NCBI GenBank assembly: GCA_017860345.1
Contig: JAFNAV010000001.1
Coordinates: 41,773 to 105,772, forward strand
DNA from: Bacteroidota bacterium
Lineage (GTDB): Bacteria; Bacteroidota; Bacteroidia; Bacteroidales; Paludibacteraceae
Reading direction: 5' to 3'
Length of the DNA stretch: 64,000 nucleotides
The translations under genes and the position numbers were made by a program. Below the pieces are notes generated by a model. It did not search any database, was not told the DNA's origin, and saw nothing but the letters and a program-made list of their open reading frames with translations. How positions within the stretch are numbered: position 1 is the stretch's first letter; every line of letters starts with the position of its first letter. Below are positions 54,571-63,488 of the stretch, one piece after another.

Positions 54571-57168
54571 ATGAACTTCAACAATTTTACAATCAAATCG
54601 CAGGAAGCTGTTCAACAGGCGGTGGAACTGGTACAAAACAACGGCCAACAGGTGGTGGAAACTCCGCACTTGTTCAAAGGCGTGATGGACAAAGGAGAGG
54701 ATGTGGTGCAATTTCTGTTTGGGAAATTAGGCGCTAACACAGCCATGCTGAACTCTGTTGCCGACAGTATGGTAGGCGGATTTCCCAAAGTATCGGGTGG
54801 CGAACCTTACCTGAGTCGCGAAACCAACAAGGTGTTGCAAAAAGCGGTGGACTTATCGTCCAAAGCAGGCGATCAGTTTGTTTCGCTCGAATATATATTT
54901 CTGGCGCTGGTGGCGGAGAAAAACCAAATGACCAAAACGCTGAACGATGCCGGAGTGACCGAAAAAGCGTTGCAGGAAGCCATAGGCGAATTGCGCAAAG
55001 GATCGAAAGTGAACTCTGCTTCGGCCGAGGACAATTATAACTCGCTTGAAAAATATGCCATCAATCTGAACGAACGTGCACGGTCGGGGAAACTCGACCC
55101 GGTGATCGGGCGGGATGAGGAAATACGGCGGGTATTGCAAATTCTGAGTCGGCGTACCAAAAATAACCCCATTCTGATTGGGGAACCCGGTACGGGAAAA
55201 ACCGCTATTGCCGAAGGGCTGGCGCACCGTATTGTACGCGGCGATGTACCCGAAAACCTGAAATCGAAACAGATTTTTTCGCTCGATATGGGAGCGTTGG
55301 TGGCCGGTGCAAAATACAAAGGGGAATTTGAGGAACGTCTGAAATCGGTAGTCAACGAGGTGGTCAAAGCCGATGGCGAAATCATCCTCTTTATCGACGA
55401 AATACACACACTGGTAGGCGCAGGGAAAGGCGAAGGCGCCATGGACGCTGCCAACATATTGAAACCGGCTCTGGCACGTGGCGAATTGCGCTCCATAGGC
55501 GCCACTACATTGGACGAATATCAGAAGTATTTCGAAAAAGACAAGGCGCTCGAACGTCGTTTCCAGATTGTAATGGTGAATGAACCCGATACGGCCAGCA
55601 CTATTTCTATTTTGCGGGGACTGAAAGAACGGTACGAAAACCACCACAAAGTGCGGATCAAAGACGATGCGATCATAGCAGCAGTGGAACTGTCGAGCCG
55701 GTACATCACCGACCGGTTTTTGCCCGACAAGGCCATCGACCTGATGGACGAAGCCGCCGCTAAACTCCGTTTGGAAGTGGATTCGGTTCCTGAAGAATTG
55801 GATGTGATTGAACGGAATATCAAACAGCTCGAAATAGAACGTGAAGCCATCAAGCGCGAAAACGACGTAAAAAAACTCGAACAACTGAATGCCGAAATCG
55901 CCAATCTGAAAGAAGAAAGCAAAGTGCTCAGAGCTAAATGGAGCAGAGAAAAATCATTGATTGACAAAATTCAGCAAGCCAAAATCGAAATTGAAGACCT
56001 GAAATATCAGGCCGACAAAGCCGAACGCGAAGGCGACTACGGTAAAGTGGCCGAAATACGCTACGGACGGGTAAAATCGCTGGAAGCGCAAATCGACAGT
56101 TACCAGTCGGAACTGGCTACTATGCAGGGTAGCAATGCCATGATCAAGGAAGAAGTGGACAGTGAGGATATTGCCGACGTGGTTAGCCGCTGGACCGGCA
56201 TTCCGGTAAGCAAAATGCTGCAAAGCGAAAAGGAGAAACTGCTACAGCTCGAAGACGAGCTACACAAGCGTGTGGTTGGACAGGAAGAAGCTATTCAGGC
56301 GGTGGCCGATGCTGTGCGCCGTAGCCGTGCCGGCCTGCAGGATCCGAAACGTCCTATCGGTTCGTTTATTTTCCTCGGTACTACCGGAGTAGGTAAAACA
56401 GAACTGGCCAAGGCGCTGGCCGAATATCTTTTCGACGACGAAAACATGATGACCCGTATCGACATGAGCGAGTACCAGGAAAAATTCTCCGTTACCCGGC
56501 TTATCGGTTCGCCTCCGGGATATGTGGGCTACGATGAAGGTGGTCAGCTTACCGAAGCCATCAGGCGGAAACCCTACTCGGTGGTGCTGTTCGACGAGAT
56601 TGAAAAAGCCCACCCGGATGTTTTCAACGTGTTGCTGCAAGTGCTGGACGATGGTCGGCTTACCGACAACAAGGGGCGCGTGGTGAATTTTAAAAACACG
56701 ATTATTATCATGACTTCGAACCTTGGATCGAACCTGATACGCGAAAACTTTGAAGGGATCAATGCCGGCAATCACGACCAGGTCATCGAACAAACCAAAA
56801 ACCAGGTATTCGAACTGCTGAAACAAACCATACGTCCGGAGTTTCTGAACCGTATTGACGAACTGATCATGTTTGCGCCGCTCAACGAATCGCAAATCGA
56901 ACAAATTGTCCGTCTGCAGATTTCGCTCATTCAGAAAACACTGAAGGAAAACGGCATAACGCTCAACCTCACCGAAGCGGCCATACGTTTTATAGCCGAC
57001 GAAGGTTTCGATCCGCAGTTTGGCGCCCGTCCCGTAAAACGAGCCATTCAGAAATACATGCTGAACGACCTGAGCAAACAACTTATTGCCGGAACGGTGC
57101 ACAACAACGAAGCCATCACCGTGGATTTCGACGGCGAACGGTTGGTGTACAGAAACGTAATAGCTTGA
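54571..57168 (+). CDS. clpB: ATP-dependent disaggregase ClpB
   Basis: An 865-residue Hsp100 protein that resolubilises aggregated proteins with DnaK. Order: N domain (NFTIKSQEAVQQAVELVQ), first AAA+ module with GEPGTGKTAIAEG (about 205-217) and FIDEIHTLVGAG, a coiled-coil M domain (about 405-520) and second AAA+ module with GTTGVGKTELAKA and LFDEIEKAHPDV. No ClpC/ClpA-type ClpP-binding loop is evident. I start at the ATG at 54571 (MNFNNFTIKS); an upstream TTG-led extension is not conserved. The gene is GC-richer than its flanks and is bracketed by the two MITE-like copies. Confidence 0.97.
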   Translation: MNFNNFTIKSQEAVQQAVELVQNNGQQVVETPHLFKGVMDKGEDVVQFLFGKLGANTAMLNSVADSMVGGFPKVSGGEPYLSRETNKVLQKAVDLSSKAGDQFVSLEYIFLALVAEKNQMTKTLNDAGVTEKALQEAIGELRKGSKVNSASAEDNYNSLEKYAINLNERARSGKLDPVIGRDEEIRRVLQILSRRTKNNPILIGEPGTGKTAIAEGLAHRIVRGDVPENLKSKQIFSLDMGALVAGAKYKGEFEERLKSVVNEVVKADGEIILFIDEIHTLVGAGKGEGAMDAANILKPALARGELRSIGATTLDEYQKYFEKDKALERRFQIVMVNEPDTASTISILRGLKERYENHHKVRIKDDAIIAAVELSSRYITDRFLPDKAIDLMDEAAAKLRLEVDSVPEELDVIERNIKQLEIEREAIKRENDVKKLEQLNAEIANLKEESKVLRAKWSREKSLIDKIQQAKIEIEDLKYQADKAEREGDYGKVAEIRYGRVKSLEAQIDSYQSELATMQGSNAMIKEEVDSEDIADVVSRWTGIPVSKMLQSEKEKLLQLEDELHKRVVGQEEAIQAVADAVRRSRAGLQDPKRPIGSFIFLGTTGVGKTELAKALAEYLFDDENMMTRIDMSEYQEKFSVTRLIGSPPGYVGYDEGGQLTEAIRRKPYSVVLFDEIEKAHPDVFNVLLQVLDDGRLTDNKGRVVNFKNTIIIMTSNLGSNLIRENFEGINAGNHDQVIEQTKNQVFELLKQTIRPEFLNRIDELIMFAPLNESQIEQIVRLQISLIQKTLKENGITLNLTEAAIRFIADEGFDPQFGARPVKRAIQKYMLNDLSKQLIAGTVHNNEAITVDFDGERLVYRNVIA

Positions 57169-57181
57169 AAAGCGGGATTTT

Positions 57182-57380
57182 CATAACCGCAGGTCAATGA
57201 CCTGCGGTTATGAGTTATAAAAACAACTTCAGCCTGAAAGGTAAAACAAAAAATGAAGATGTAGTAAATCAATTCTTCACCACTAAAAGTCCTGCCTTTC
57301 AGGCAGCAGGTAGTTGTTAGCACCATCCGCAAGCCGTTGGCATTGCGGTTATGAAACTATTGCCCTTTGGGCAAATCAGA
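57182..57380. repeat. Cluster of palindromes downstream of clpB
   Basis: Perfect 15-bp stem CATAACCGCAGGTCA (57182-57196) with its inverse to 57212. Then CTGCCTTTCAGGCAG (57292-57306), CCGCA...TGCGG (57327-57348) and TTGCCCTTTGGGCAA (57360-57374). The first could end clpB transcription although it lacks a T run. The set resembles a composite dispersed repeat. No gene is seen in 57169-57613. Confidence 0.65.
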
Positions 57381-57476
57381 ATATCCGGAAGATGATGACT
57401 AAATCTTGGATAGCTTTTCAAATCCCAAGCCGCATAAATAATAAGGGTTTCACATTGGATGAAGCCCTTGTTTTGT

Positions 57477-57580
57477 AATTATACCGTCACTTTGATACAA
57501 ATATTTACAATTTATACCGTCACTTTGAAACAAATATTTACAATTTATACCGTCACTTTGAAACAAATACTGTATATTTG
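57477..57580 (+). repeat. Three contiguous 33-bp direct repeats in front of the ATPase gene
   Basis: The unit ATACCGTCACTTTGAAACAA plus ATATTTACAATTT begins at 57481, 57514 and 57547. The first has one change (GATACAA), and the third breaks off into the promoter (ACTGTATATTTG). A 33-bp period is three helical turns, so a bound protein would sit on one face of the DNA. They are probable operator iterons of the downstream gene, perhaps bound by an unidentified regulator. Confidence 0.75.
57573..57580 (+). promoter_or_regulatory. Promoter -7 element of the ATPase gene
   Basis: TATATTTG at the end of the third 33-bp repeat, 33 bases before the ATG at 57614. Confidence 0.6.
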
Positions 57581-57613
57581 CATTATAAATCAATACATTA
57601 ATAATTCCACAAT

Positions 57614-58957
57614 ATGTTTCAGAGAAATGCATTGGATTATTTAAAGCAATGGGCAAAAAAATCCGGACGAAAACCATTGGTTTTACGTGGCGCCAGACAG
57701 GTTGGAAAAACAACACTGGTTCATGAATTCAGCAAAGATTTTGACCAGTATTTATACCTGAATCTTGAGCGACAGGGAGCTACCCAATTATTCGAAACAA
57801 ATGCAGATTTGGATCAGATATTGACGTCTATTTATTTATTCTGCAATCAGCCCAGGAGTCAGAACAAAACATTGCTGTTCATTGATGAAATTCAGCAATC
57901 GCCAAAAGCAGTTGCTTTACTGAGATATTTTTACGAAGATTTTCCGGAAATATATGTCGTTGCAGCCGGTTCTTTACTCGAAAGTCTGATTGACAGTCAT
58001 TTTTCGTTTCCAGTAGGAAGGGTAGAGTATTTTGCACTTCGCCCTTGTTCATTTTCTGAATTTTTAGGGGCTATGGGTGAAAATGAATTAACCAAAGCAA
58101 TTAACCTGACAGCAGTTCCGGAAACCATTCATGGCAAGGTTATGCAACTTTTTAAAACCTTTACACTGGTTGGTGGAATGCCGGAGATTATTAATCACTA
58201 CGCTCAAAATAAAGATTTGGTATCTATCAGAGATATATACGAATCGTTACTAAACGGATATAAAGATGATGTTGAAAAATACAGTCGCAACAATGCTACC
58301 ACTCATATTATCCGGTTTATTTTGCAACAAGGGTGGGCATTTGCGGCGCAACGAATCACATTGGGTTCGTTTGCAGGTTCGTCGTACAAATCGCGCGAGA
58401 TGGGTGAAGCATTTCGTACATTGGAAAAAACAATGCTTTTAGAACTGGTTTATCCCTGTACGCAAACACTTTTACCGGCTTATCCTGAATTAAAACGATC
58501 TCCAAAACTATTATGGTTGGATGTAGGGTTGGTAAATTATGCCGCAGGCATTCAGAATGAAATTTTTAATGCTGCAGACATTATGGATACGTGGCGGGGT
58601 AGTATAGCCGAACAAATAGTTGCGCAGGAACTCCTTGTATTCGACAACAAAGTGTCATCAACCCGTAGTTTTTGGGTTCGCGATAAAAAAGGTGCCGATG
58701 CTGAAGTAGATTTTGTAGTCCGGTTACATGATAAACTAATACCAGCAGAAGTGAAGTCTGGTCATAATTCGAGATTACGGTCGTTACACATTTTTATGGA
58801 AAACACAAATCATGATATCGCAGTTAGGGTTTGGTCTCAACCATTTTCGGTTGATGAGCTTGTAACATCTTCGGGCAAAAAATTCAGACTTCTGAATATA
58901 CCGTTTTATTATGTTGCTGAATTGGATAAAATATTAAACAAGATACTTACTCAATAA
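57614..58957 (+). CDS. AAA ATPase with DUF4143 domain
   Basis: A 447-residue protein. N-terminal AAA_14 ATPase: Walker A GARQVGKTTLVHEF (27-40) and Walker B LLFIDEIQQSPKAVALLRYF (about 95-114). The C-terminal DUF4143 region contains LLWLDVGLVNYAAG, then a short PD-(D/E)xK-like stretch: KGADAEVDFVV followed by LIPAEVKSG. Many Bacteroidetes and archaea carry several such ATPases; their job is unsettled, with defence or regulation suggested. It is a single-gene unit with unusual upstream repeats and lies between the two MITE-like copies. Confidence 0.9.
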   Translation: MFQRNALDYLKQWAKKSGRKPLVLRGARQVGKTTLVHEFSKDFDQYLYLNLERQGATQLFETNADLDQILTSIYLFCNQPRSQNKTLLFIDEIQQSPKAVALLRYFYEDFPEIYVVAAGSLLESLIDSHFSFPVGRVEYFALRPCSFSEFLGAMGENELTKAINLTAVPETIHGKVMQLFKTFTLVGGMPEIINHYAQNKDLVSIRDIYESLLNGYKDDVEKYSRNNATTHIIRFILQQGWAFAAQRITLGSFAGSSYKSREMGEAFRTLEKTMLLELVYPCTQTLLPAYPELKRSPKLLWLDVGLVNYAAGIQNEIFNAADIMDTWRGSIAEQIVAQELLVFDNKVSSTRSFWVRDKKGADAEVDFVVRLHDKLIPAEVKSGHNSRLRSLHIFMENTNHDIAVRVWSQPFSVDELVTSSGKKFRLLNIPFYYVAELDKILNKILTQ

Positions 58958-59083
58958 AAAAGCATATAACAAACCCGTTTAGACTTATATAACACAACAT
59001 CGGCAGCACATCGTTTTGCTGATGAAATATGCTTTAGAAAAAGCACTTAGTTTTTAGTATATGTCAAAAATTCTATTTTGCCT

Positions 59084-59330
59084 ATAATTCATGGATGTGA
59101 ATAGTGATTCATATGAATAGAAACGCGGATATAGCGGATAAAACAGATTTTCGCTGTAAACTCAAAAGTTTTCCTGATGCGGATTACATTGCAGATTATA
59201 GACTTCACAAGTGAAGTCGGCTGATTTTCAGCGACGAGCACTAATCCGCCATTTACGTAGTAAATAAATCAGTGTATATCAGTCAAATCCGCTATATCCG
59301 CGTTTCTATTCTTTTTTGTCATATACTTAG
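59084..59330. mobile_element. MITE-like element, copy 2
   Basis: Core 59115-59311 (197 bases). Left end GAATAGAAACGCGGATATAG and right end CTATATCCGCGTTTCTATTC are exact inverted repeats (25 bases in total). It has the same internal palindrome, GACTTCAC-AA-GTGAAGTC, as copy 1 and no coding capacity. It fills most of the 469-base gap between the ATPase and flavodoxin genes. Confidence 0.8.
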
Positions 59331-59426
59331 CACTTAGTTATAAAAAATATTGAATCTTCTGTTCTGATAAAACTATTACTTTCCCTGTTTGTTTTACAAA
59401 TAAAAAACATATAAAATTTAAAGAAG

Positions 59427-59918
59427 ATGGGAAAAAAAGTATTGATAGCTTATGCTACAAACAGAGGTAATGCCAAAGCAGTGGCCGAGAAACTGGGTGC
59501 AAAAATTCCGGGCTCTCAGGTAGTAAACATTGCCGAAACCGAAGCGGATGCTTTGAAAGAATATGATTATTTGATTTTAGGAACCTCGTCGATCGGACGC
59601 GGCGAAATGCTCAAACCCTGGAAAGATAAAATTGAGGATGTGGCTGCGCTCGATTTTAGCGGAAAAACAGTTGCACTTTTCGGACTGGGTAATCAGGCCT
59701 ATCATGCTGATACTTTTGCCGAAGGAGTTTCGCACATTTACGATGCCCTGAAAGGAAAAGTAACTATCGAAGGAGCCACATCTACCGACGGTTATAAATA
59801 TGACACTTCTAAATCGGTGGTGGACAATAAGTTTGTAGGATTGATTCTCGACCAGGATGCCGAAGCTGACAAAGCCGATGTCCGAATCGATGCATGGCTA
59901 AAAACACTCAGCATTTAA
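59427..59918 (+). CDS. fld: Flavodoxin
   Basis: A 163-residue FMN electron-transfer protein. The phosphate-binding loop is YATNRGNAKAVAE (9-21). LILGTSSIGRGEML holds the first FMN-ring loop and LFGLGNQAYHADTFAEG the second. Typical long-chain-type flavodoxin length. It can replace ferredoxin under iron shortage. Here it has no operon partners; it converges with the EEP gene at a shared terminator. Confidence 0.95.
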   Translation: MGKKVLIAYATNRGNAKAVAEKLGAKIPGSQVVNIAETEADALKEYDYLILGTSSIGRGEMLKPWKDKIEDVAALDFSGKTVALFGLGNQAYHADTFAEGVSHIYDALKGKVTIEGATSTDGYKYDTSKSVVDNKFVGLILDQDAEADKADVRIDAWLKTLSI

Positions 59919-59953
59919 ACGAAAACACTCTTTTTTATCATAAAAGACGATTC

Positions 59954-60006
59954 AATAGCTTATTTTCGGGATGCACACCAAAGTACTATCCTGAAAATAA
60001 GCTATT
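59954..60006. terminator. Bidirectional terminator between flavodoxin and the EEP gene
   Basis: A 19-base arm AATAGCTTATTTTCGGGAT (59954-59972) pairs with 59988-60006 apart from one G-T position. Confidence 0.85.
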
Positions 60007-60010
60007 TTAA

Positions 60011-61195
60011 TTAGTATTTCATTATTTTTTGCTGATAATATCCCCTTTCGGTTTTTAATACAACAATGTAAATTCCCGGAGATAAGTGCGAAACAGCAAT
60101 TTTCTCAACCGGCGTATCCGCAGTCCACAGACATTGCCCGGTGAGGTTGTAAAGCGCCAGTCGGTCAACTGCCACATCGCTTTTTACCATTACATAATCT
60201 TTCGTGGAATTAAGATAAATCGTAATGCCCGAAATATCAGGAGCGCTCGAAACACCGGTCGAAATGGAAACCCGGAATATCGCACTTACAGGAGTATGGT
60301 CGGTAGTGGTGGTACTGTAATTACTCACTTTTTGCGTAGCCGCAACCTCACGGGCAGCACTATTAACCACATAATTATCAAACAATTCGTTAGAAATAAT
60401 AATATTATCTATCACCGGACTCCCGTAATATGGGTCAGTTAAATTCTGAGTCAAACCTTTATAGTCGCTGGTAGCATCTATAAAATTTTGGTAAGGCGAT
60501 ACCTTTGGAGTGCACGAAGAGCATTGCGTACCGGTCAGATAATCGTTGAAGTCGCCCAGCAATATAATCTTTTGGGTATTAAACGTACTTCCATCGAGCA
60601 AAGTTTTCAAGCCCTCCGAAGCAGCCTGCCGGCGGTTAAAACTGGAAGCGTCGTTATAAGCCTTTGCGTGGATATTAATAAGCGACACAGGCACCACACT
60701 GTTTCCTGCAATAAAATTGAGCTTATACAGTACCGGATACCGTCCGCTCGACCAGTTGTACGCGCTTCCCCCGTTCGTAATCAGCGATGAACTTACAAAC
60801 TGCACCCGGGCCTTTTTATACACAATAGCCTGATTTTGATAGCAATTACTCACATACCACGGCTCCACACAACCACCCCACTCGCTCCCGAGCCTGCTTA
60901 CCAGCGTATCTATCGTGGCGAACGAAGCGCTCGTTCCCACTTCCTGCAAGGCAACCACATCCGAGGCAGTAGCAGCTATTACGGTAGCCAGATTTTTCAT
61001 CTGCAACGTTTCGTTCCCGGGTCCGTTTTCGGTACAACTAAGCCACTCCGTATTCAGCGTTGTTACCTTAAAATCGTAGTTAGCCTGTTCCGATGCAGGC
61101 ATTTTGAATACCGTAGCACTGCTCTGCCCCGCAACCACCTGATAACTAAAAACTCCTGCTATTGCACAACACAGGAAAATATAACAATTTCTCAT
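60011..61195 (-). CDS. T9SS-sorted endonuclease/exonuclease/phosphatase family protein
   Basis: A 394-residue secreted protein. Signal peptide about 1-23 (ending QVVAG). The EEP domain has FKVTTLNTEWLSC, VVALQEVGTS with the catalytic Glu, IILLGDFNDYLTG and a final TTTDHTPVSAIF His motif. The last ~75 residues (ISGITIYLNSTKDYVMV to YYQQKIMKY) are a type IX secretion C-terminal sorting domain, so the enzyme is carried across the outer membrane and likely cell-bound or released. It may digest extracellular DNA or release phosphate. Second T9SS cargo in the window after the CotH protein. Confidence 0.87.
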   Translation of the reverse strand: MRNCYIFLCCAIAGVFSYQVVAGQSSATVFKMPASEQANYDFKVTTLNTEWLSCTENGPGNETLQMKNLATVIAATASDVVALQEVGTSASFATIDTLVSRLGSEWGGCVEPWYVSNCYQNQAIVYKKARVQFVSSSLITNGGSAYNWSSGRYPVLYKLNFIAGNSVVPVSLINIHAKAYNDASSFNRRQAASEGLKTLLDGSTFNTQKIILLGDFNDYLTGTQCSSCTPKVSPYQNFIDATSDYKGLTQNLTDPYYGSPVIDNIIISNELFDNYVVNSAAREVAATQKVSNYSTTTTDHTPVSAIFRVSISTGVSSAPDISGITIYLNSTKDYVMVKSDVAVDRLALYNLTGQCLWTADTPVEKIAVSHLSPGIYIVVLKTERGYYQQKIMKY

Positions 61196-61389
61196 AAATT
61201 AAGTATAAACTAAAAATTGAGGTGTAAAAATAACACAATTAGACCAACCTACCACCAAAACAAAACAAAAAAGTACATAATGCAGCAGTAAAGAATACAG
61301 CATCAAAAAACACGGAATAAGCAGTGAGGAGCGAGAAAGCTGTGTAGCAAACACAGGCGGTAACAGTCCGTTTCCAAAACTATAACTAA

Positions 61390-61525
61390 ACGAATACCCC
61401 AACAACCCAACAACCCAACAACTGAATAACCCAATAACTTAATAACCCAATAACTTAATAACTTAATAACTAAATAACTTAATAACTAAATAACTTAATG
61501 AATACCCCAACAACTTAGTCCTTCA
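61390..61525. repeat. Low-complexity AACCCAATAACTTAAT-type minisatellite
   Basis: Degenerate repeats of an 8-10 base unit: CCCAACAA, then AATAACTTAATAACC and AATAACTAAATAACTT, about 14 units. Not coding. Such repeats vary in copy number. Confidence 0.75.
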
Positions 61526-61545
61526 ATCCCTCAATCCTTCAATCT

Positions 61546-61690
61546 TTTGGGGGTGCCCCTCCTCCGTCGGGTCGGGCTATCCGCTCCAAGTCCACCCGCT
61601 CCGGTATAGCCATCGCCTGCGGCTCAGGCCATACCTCTGCGTGCGTCCTTTCCGCTACTATCCCTCACCCACGCGGCGCCACAGGCATTT
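61546..61690 (+). repeat. GC-rich dispersed repeat, copy 4
   Basis: TTGGGGGTGCCCCTCC, GTCGGGTCGGGCTATCCGC, AAGTCC, CTCAGGCCATACC, GCGTCCTTTCCGC, TATCCCTCACCCACGCGG. It follows the minisatellite. The remaining non-coding stretch 61691-62143 before the first cassette gene shows no feature I can name. Confidence 0.75.
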
Positions 61691-62143
61691 CCGTAATCCA
61701 CCCTATCCATACCGCTTCACCACCCTAAGCCACCATCCACATCACCCTGACAACAAACCATATACACCCAACACAATAATTCGCAAACCAAACAAAACCC
61801 ACCTCCACACCTTGTTCAGTAAAAAAACTTTATTAACTTTACAGCCATGATTTAAGAACTTTAAACCCGGAGAGCAAAGGAAGCAGGAAACAAAGGGTAA
61901 GACTACCGGACAAGATAGAATAATTTTGAATTAACAGGTTGTATATATGCACCTCTACTGTTTTGTTTGTATAGAAACAAATATTTGAATTACACGAAAT
62001 TAAATTATTTATTCAAACAAATATAGGCGGTATAGGTGAAATTACGGTTTGACGATTGAAAGACAACTTTTAGGTTAGAGATTTTTCGCACTTTGGAGCT
62101 GAAATTGCATTTCGATAGAACAAGACAAAAAACAAATACATTT

Positions 62144-62542
62144 ATGGCTATAGAATTATTTTACATTGAAGAAAAAAATGGTAATAATCATGATGGATTA
62201 GCTTGGATTGGTTATGTAAAGAAATCAAAAACAGGAAAAACAATATACTTTAATAATAAAGCGTTCCAGAAAGCCGGTCACTGTGATTATTATGACATAG
62301 AAACTGGCTATGGATATTGGATTTCACGAGTAAAACAAAACGGAGAAGATAGACATTGGGCTGGACATGGAAAAGTAATGATTGACAGAAAAGCCGTTGA
62401 TGAATATTTGAAATTCAGAGGACTAATTGAATTAAAGAATTCTCAATACACAATTGTTGATATTGTTGAAACTAAAGTACCTCAGGACTTTTATGAAATC
62501 GAAAACAAGAAAAAATTTGAAAACCTAACTACGACCCCATAA
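62144..62542 (+). CDS. Hypothetical protein, first cassette-like gene
   Basis: A 132-residue soluble, charged protein with no signal peptide. I do not recognise the family with confidence. Visible features are YWISRVKQNGEDRHWAGHGK (about 65-84) and a GLAWIGYVKKSKTGKTIYF start. The ATG at 62144 (MAIELFYIEEK) is preferred over an in-frame upstream start at 62093. The last codons (NLTTTP) read into the repeat that follows, beginning ACCTAAC at 62523, as is common for genes in integron cassettes. AT-rich compared with genes to the left. Confidence 0.7.
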   Translation: MAIELFYIEEKNGNNHDGLAWIGYVKKSKTGKTIYFNNKAFQKAGHCDYYDIETGYGYWISRVKQNGEDRHWAGHGKVMIDRKAVDEYLKFRGLIELKNSQYTIVDIVETKVPQDFYEIENKKKFENLTTTP

Positions 62543-62650
62543 CACACGCCTTGTATGTTCACAAGCTAGCTGATGTGTACTTAGCAGTCCCGATAGAGAC
62601 CAGAAGCTCCCGCAAAACACCAACGCGCTTAGCCTCGGGCATTATGGGTA
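62523..62650 (+). repeat. attC-like repeat 1 (putative cassette boundary)
   Basis: Begins with ACCTAAC (RYYYAAC), has the VCR-like TAACACACGCC, and ends GGGCATTATGGG. CCCATAA near its left end is the inverse of TTATGGG at its right end. The right 81 bases (62570-62650) match 63243-63323 at 77 positions. The gene to its left ends inside it. Confidence 0.5.
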
Positions 62651-62667
62651 AGCGTAAAAAAAAAAAT

Positions 62668-63246
62668 ATGAAACGAATAACTGTATTACTTTTTTTAGTT
62701 TTTACATTTTACATTGATATTTATAGTTGTGACTGTAGAGAGGTTCAATCTATTGAGCAATTAAGACAGTTAAGTTATGAATATTGTGAATTAGTTTTTA
62801 TTGGAAAACTAATTGACTATAAAGAAGCTGATTCTACCTACACATTTCAAATTATTGAATTATTCAAAGGGGATTATAAAGAAACAATTATAAAAGGGAA
62901 ACTATTTGACAGTTGTTCTTCATTTCCAAGAAATAAAGACATATGGATAGTCTATTGTAACTTTAGAGAAAACAATTACATAGACATTAATATGTGCACA
63001 AGTTCTCGTAGTGAAACAGAACCTTTTTGTAGTGCAACTGAAATACCAGCACCACCAAGACGATTTATGAATAAAAAAGAAAAAGAAAAGTATAAAAAAG
63101 AAGAATTGAGACTCTTTATGAAAGCTCAACAAGAATGGAAAGATGAAATTGAATGGTTACGACAATTAAATTATCTTACAAGAGCTATATTTGAATTAGA
63201 AAAATGCCTAACCACTAGCACACGCTCATGTTCACAGGCTGTCTGA
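62668..63246 (+). CDS. Hypothetical exported protein, second cassette-like gene
   Basis: A 192-residue protein with an N-terminal hydrophobic segment (MKRITVLLFLVFTFYIDIYSC) that looks like a signal peptide, possibly a lipoprotein with Cys21 or Cys23. The mature part has paired cysteines (CDC, SCSS, YCN, MCT) and a C-terminal lysine/glutamate-rich coiled stretch (NKKEKEKYKKEELRLF). It weakly resembles secreted Cys-rich TIMP/netrin-like proteins (VFIGKLIDYKEADSTYTFQI), but I do not claim this. An open frame continues upstream into the repeat, which I discount. The C terminus is coded within the second attC-like repeat. Confidence 0.65.
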   Translation: MKRITVLLFLVFTFYIDIYSCDCREVQSIEQLRQLSYEYCELVFIGKLIDYKEADSTYTFQIIELFKGDYKETIIKGKLFDSCSSFPRNKDIWIVYCNFRENNYIDINMCTSSRSETEPFCSATEIPAPPRRFMNKKEKEKYKKEELRLFMKAQQEWKDEIEWLRQLNYLTRAIFELEKCLTTSTRSCSQAV

Positions 63247-63323
63247 TGTGTACTTAGCAGTCCCGATAGAGACCGAAAGCTCCCGCAAAACGCCAACGCG
63301 CTTAGTCTCGGGCATTATGGGTA
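63206..63323 (+). repeat. attC-like repeat 2 (putative cassette boundary)
   Basis: Starts GCCTAAC (63206-63212, exact RYYYAAC) inside the end of the preceding gene and closes GGGCATTATGGGTAATTT. Near identity with repeat 1 across its right 81 bases, and the two right ends are 673 bases apart. Confidence 0.5.
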
Positions 63324-63367
63324 ATTTAAAAAACACAGTTAACAAATAGACTAACAAGACTTAAAAA

Positions 63368-63475
63368 ATGAATAACTATTTACTTTTGGGAGCAATGATT
63401 ATCGGTTTGACAACTTCTTGCTCAAATTCAAGTCAGTCAAATAGCGCATACTGTATCATCAAACGACACCACTAA
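63368..63475 (+). pseudogene. Lipoprotein signal fragment, frameshifted from the VOC gene
   Basis: A 35-codon frame, MNNYLLLGAMIIGLTTSC then SNSSQSNS, that reads as a lipoprotein signal with lipobox TTSC and then stops. The +1 frame is open from about 63412 through VSSNDTTKTNKN into the VOC gene at 63489. Related proteins in this phylum can carry a lipoprotein leader before a VOC domain, so this looks like one ancestral gene split by a single-base frameshift. Confidence 0.55.
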
Positions 63476-63488
63476 AACGAATAAAAAT

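Noticed and set aside
57477..57580. CRISPR-like array of three repeats
   Set aside because: The 33-bp units are contiguous with no unique spacers, and no cas genes are near.
54004..59330. Composite transposon carrying clpB
   Set aside because: No transposase or clear target-site duplication is seen, so only a MITE-like bracket is claimed.
62551..62667. N-terminal extension of the second cassette-like gene
   Set aside because: It is coded by the attC-like repeat; the ATG at 62668 starts a proper signal peptide.
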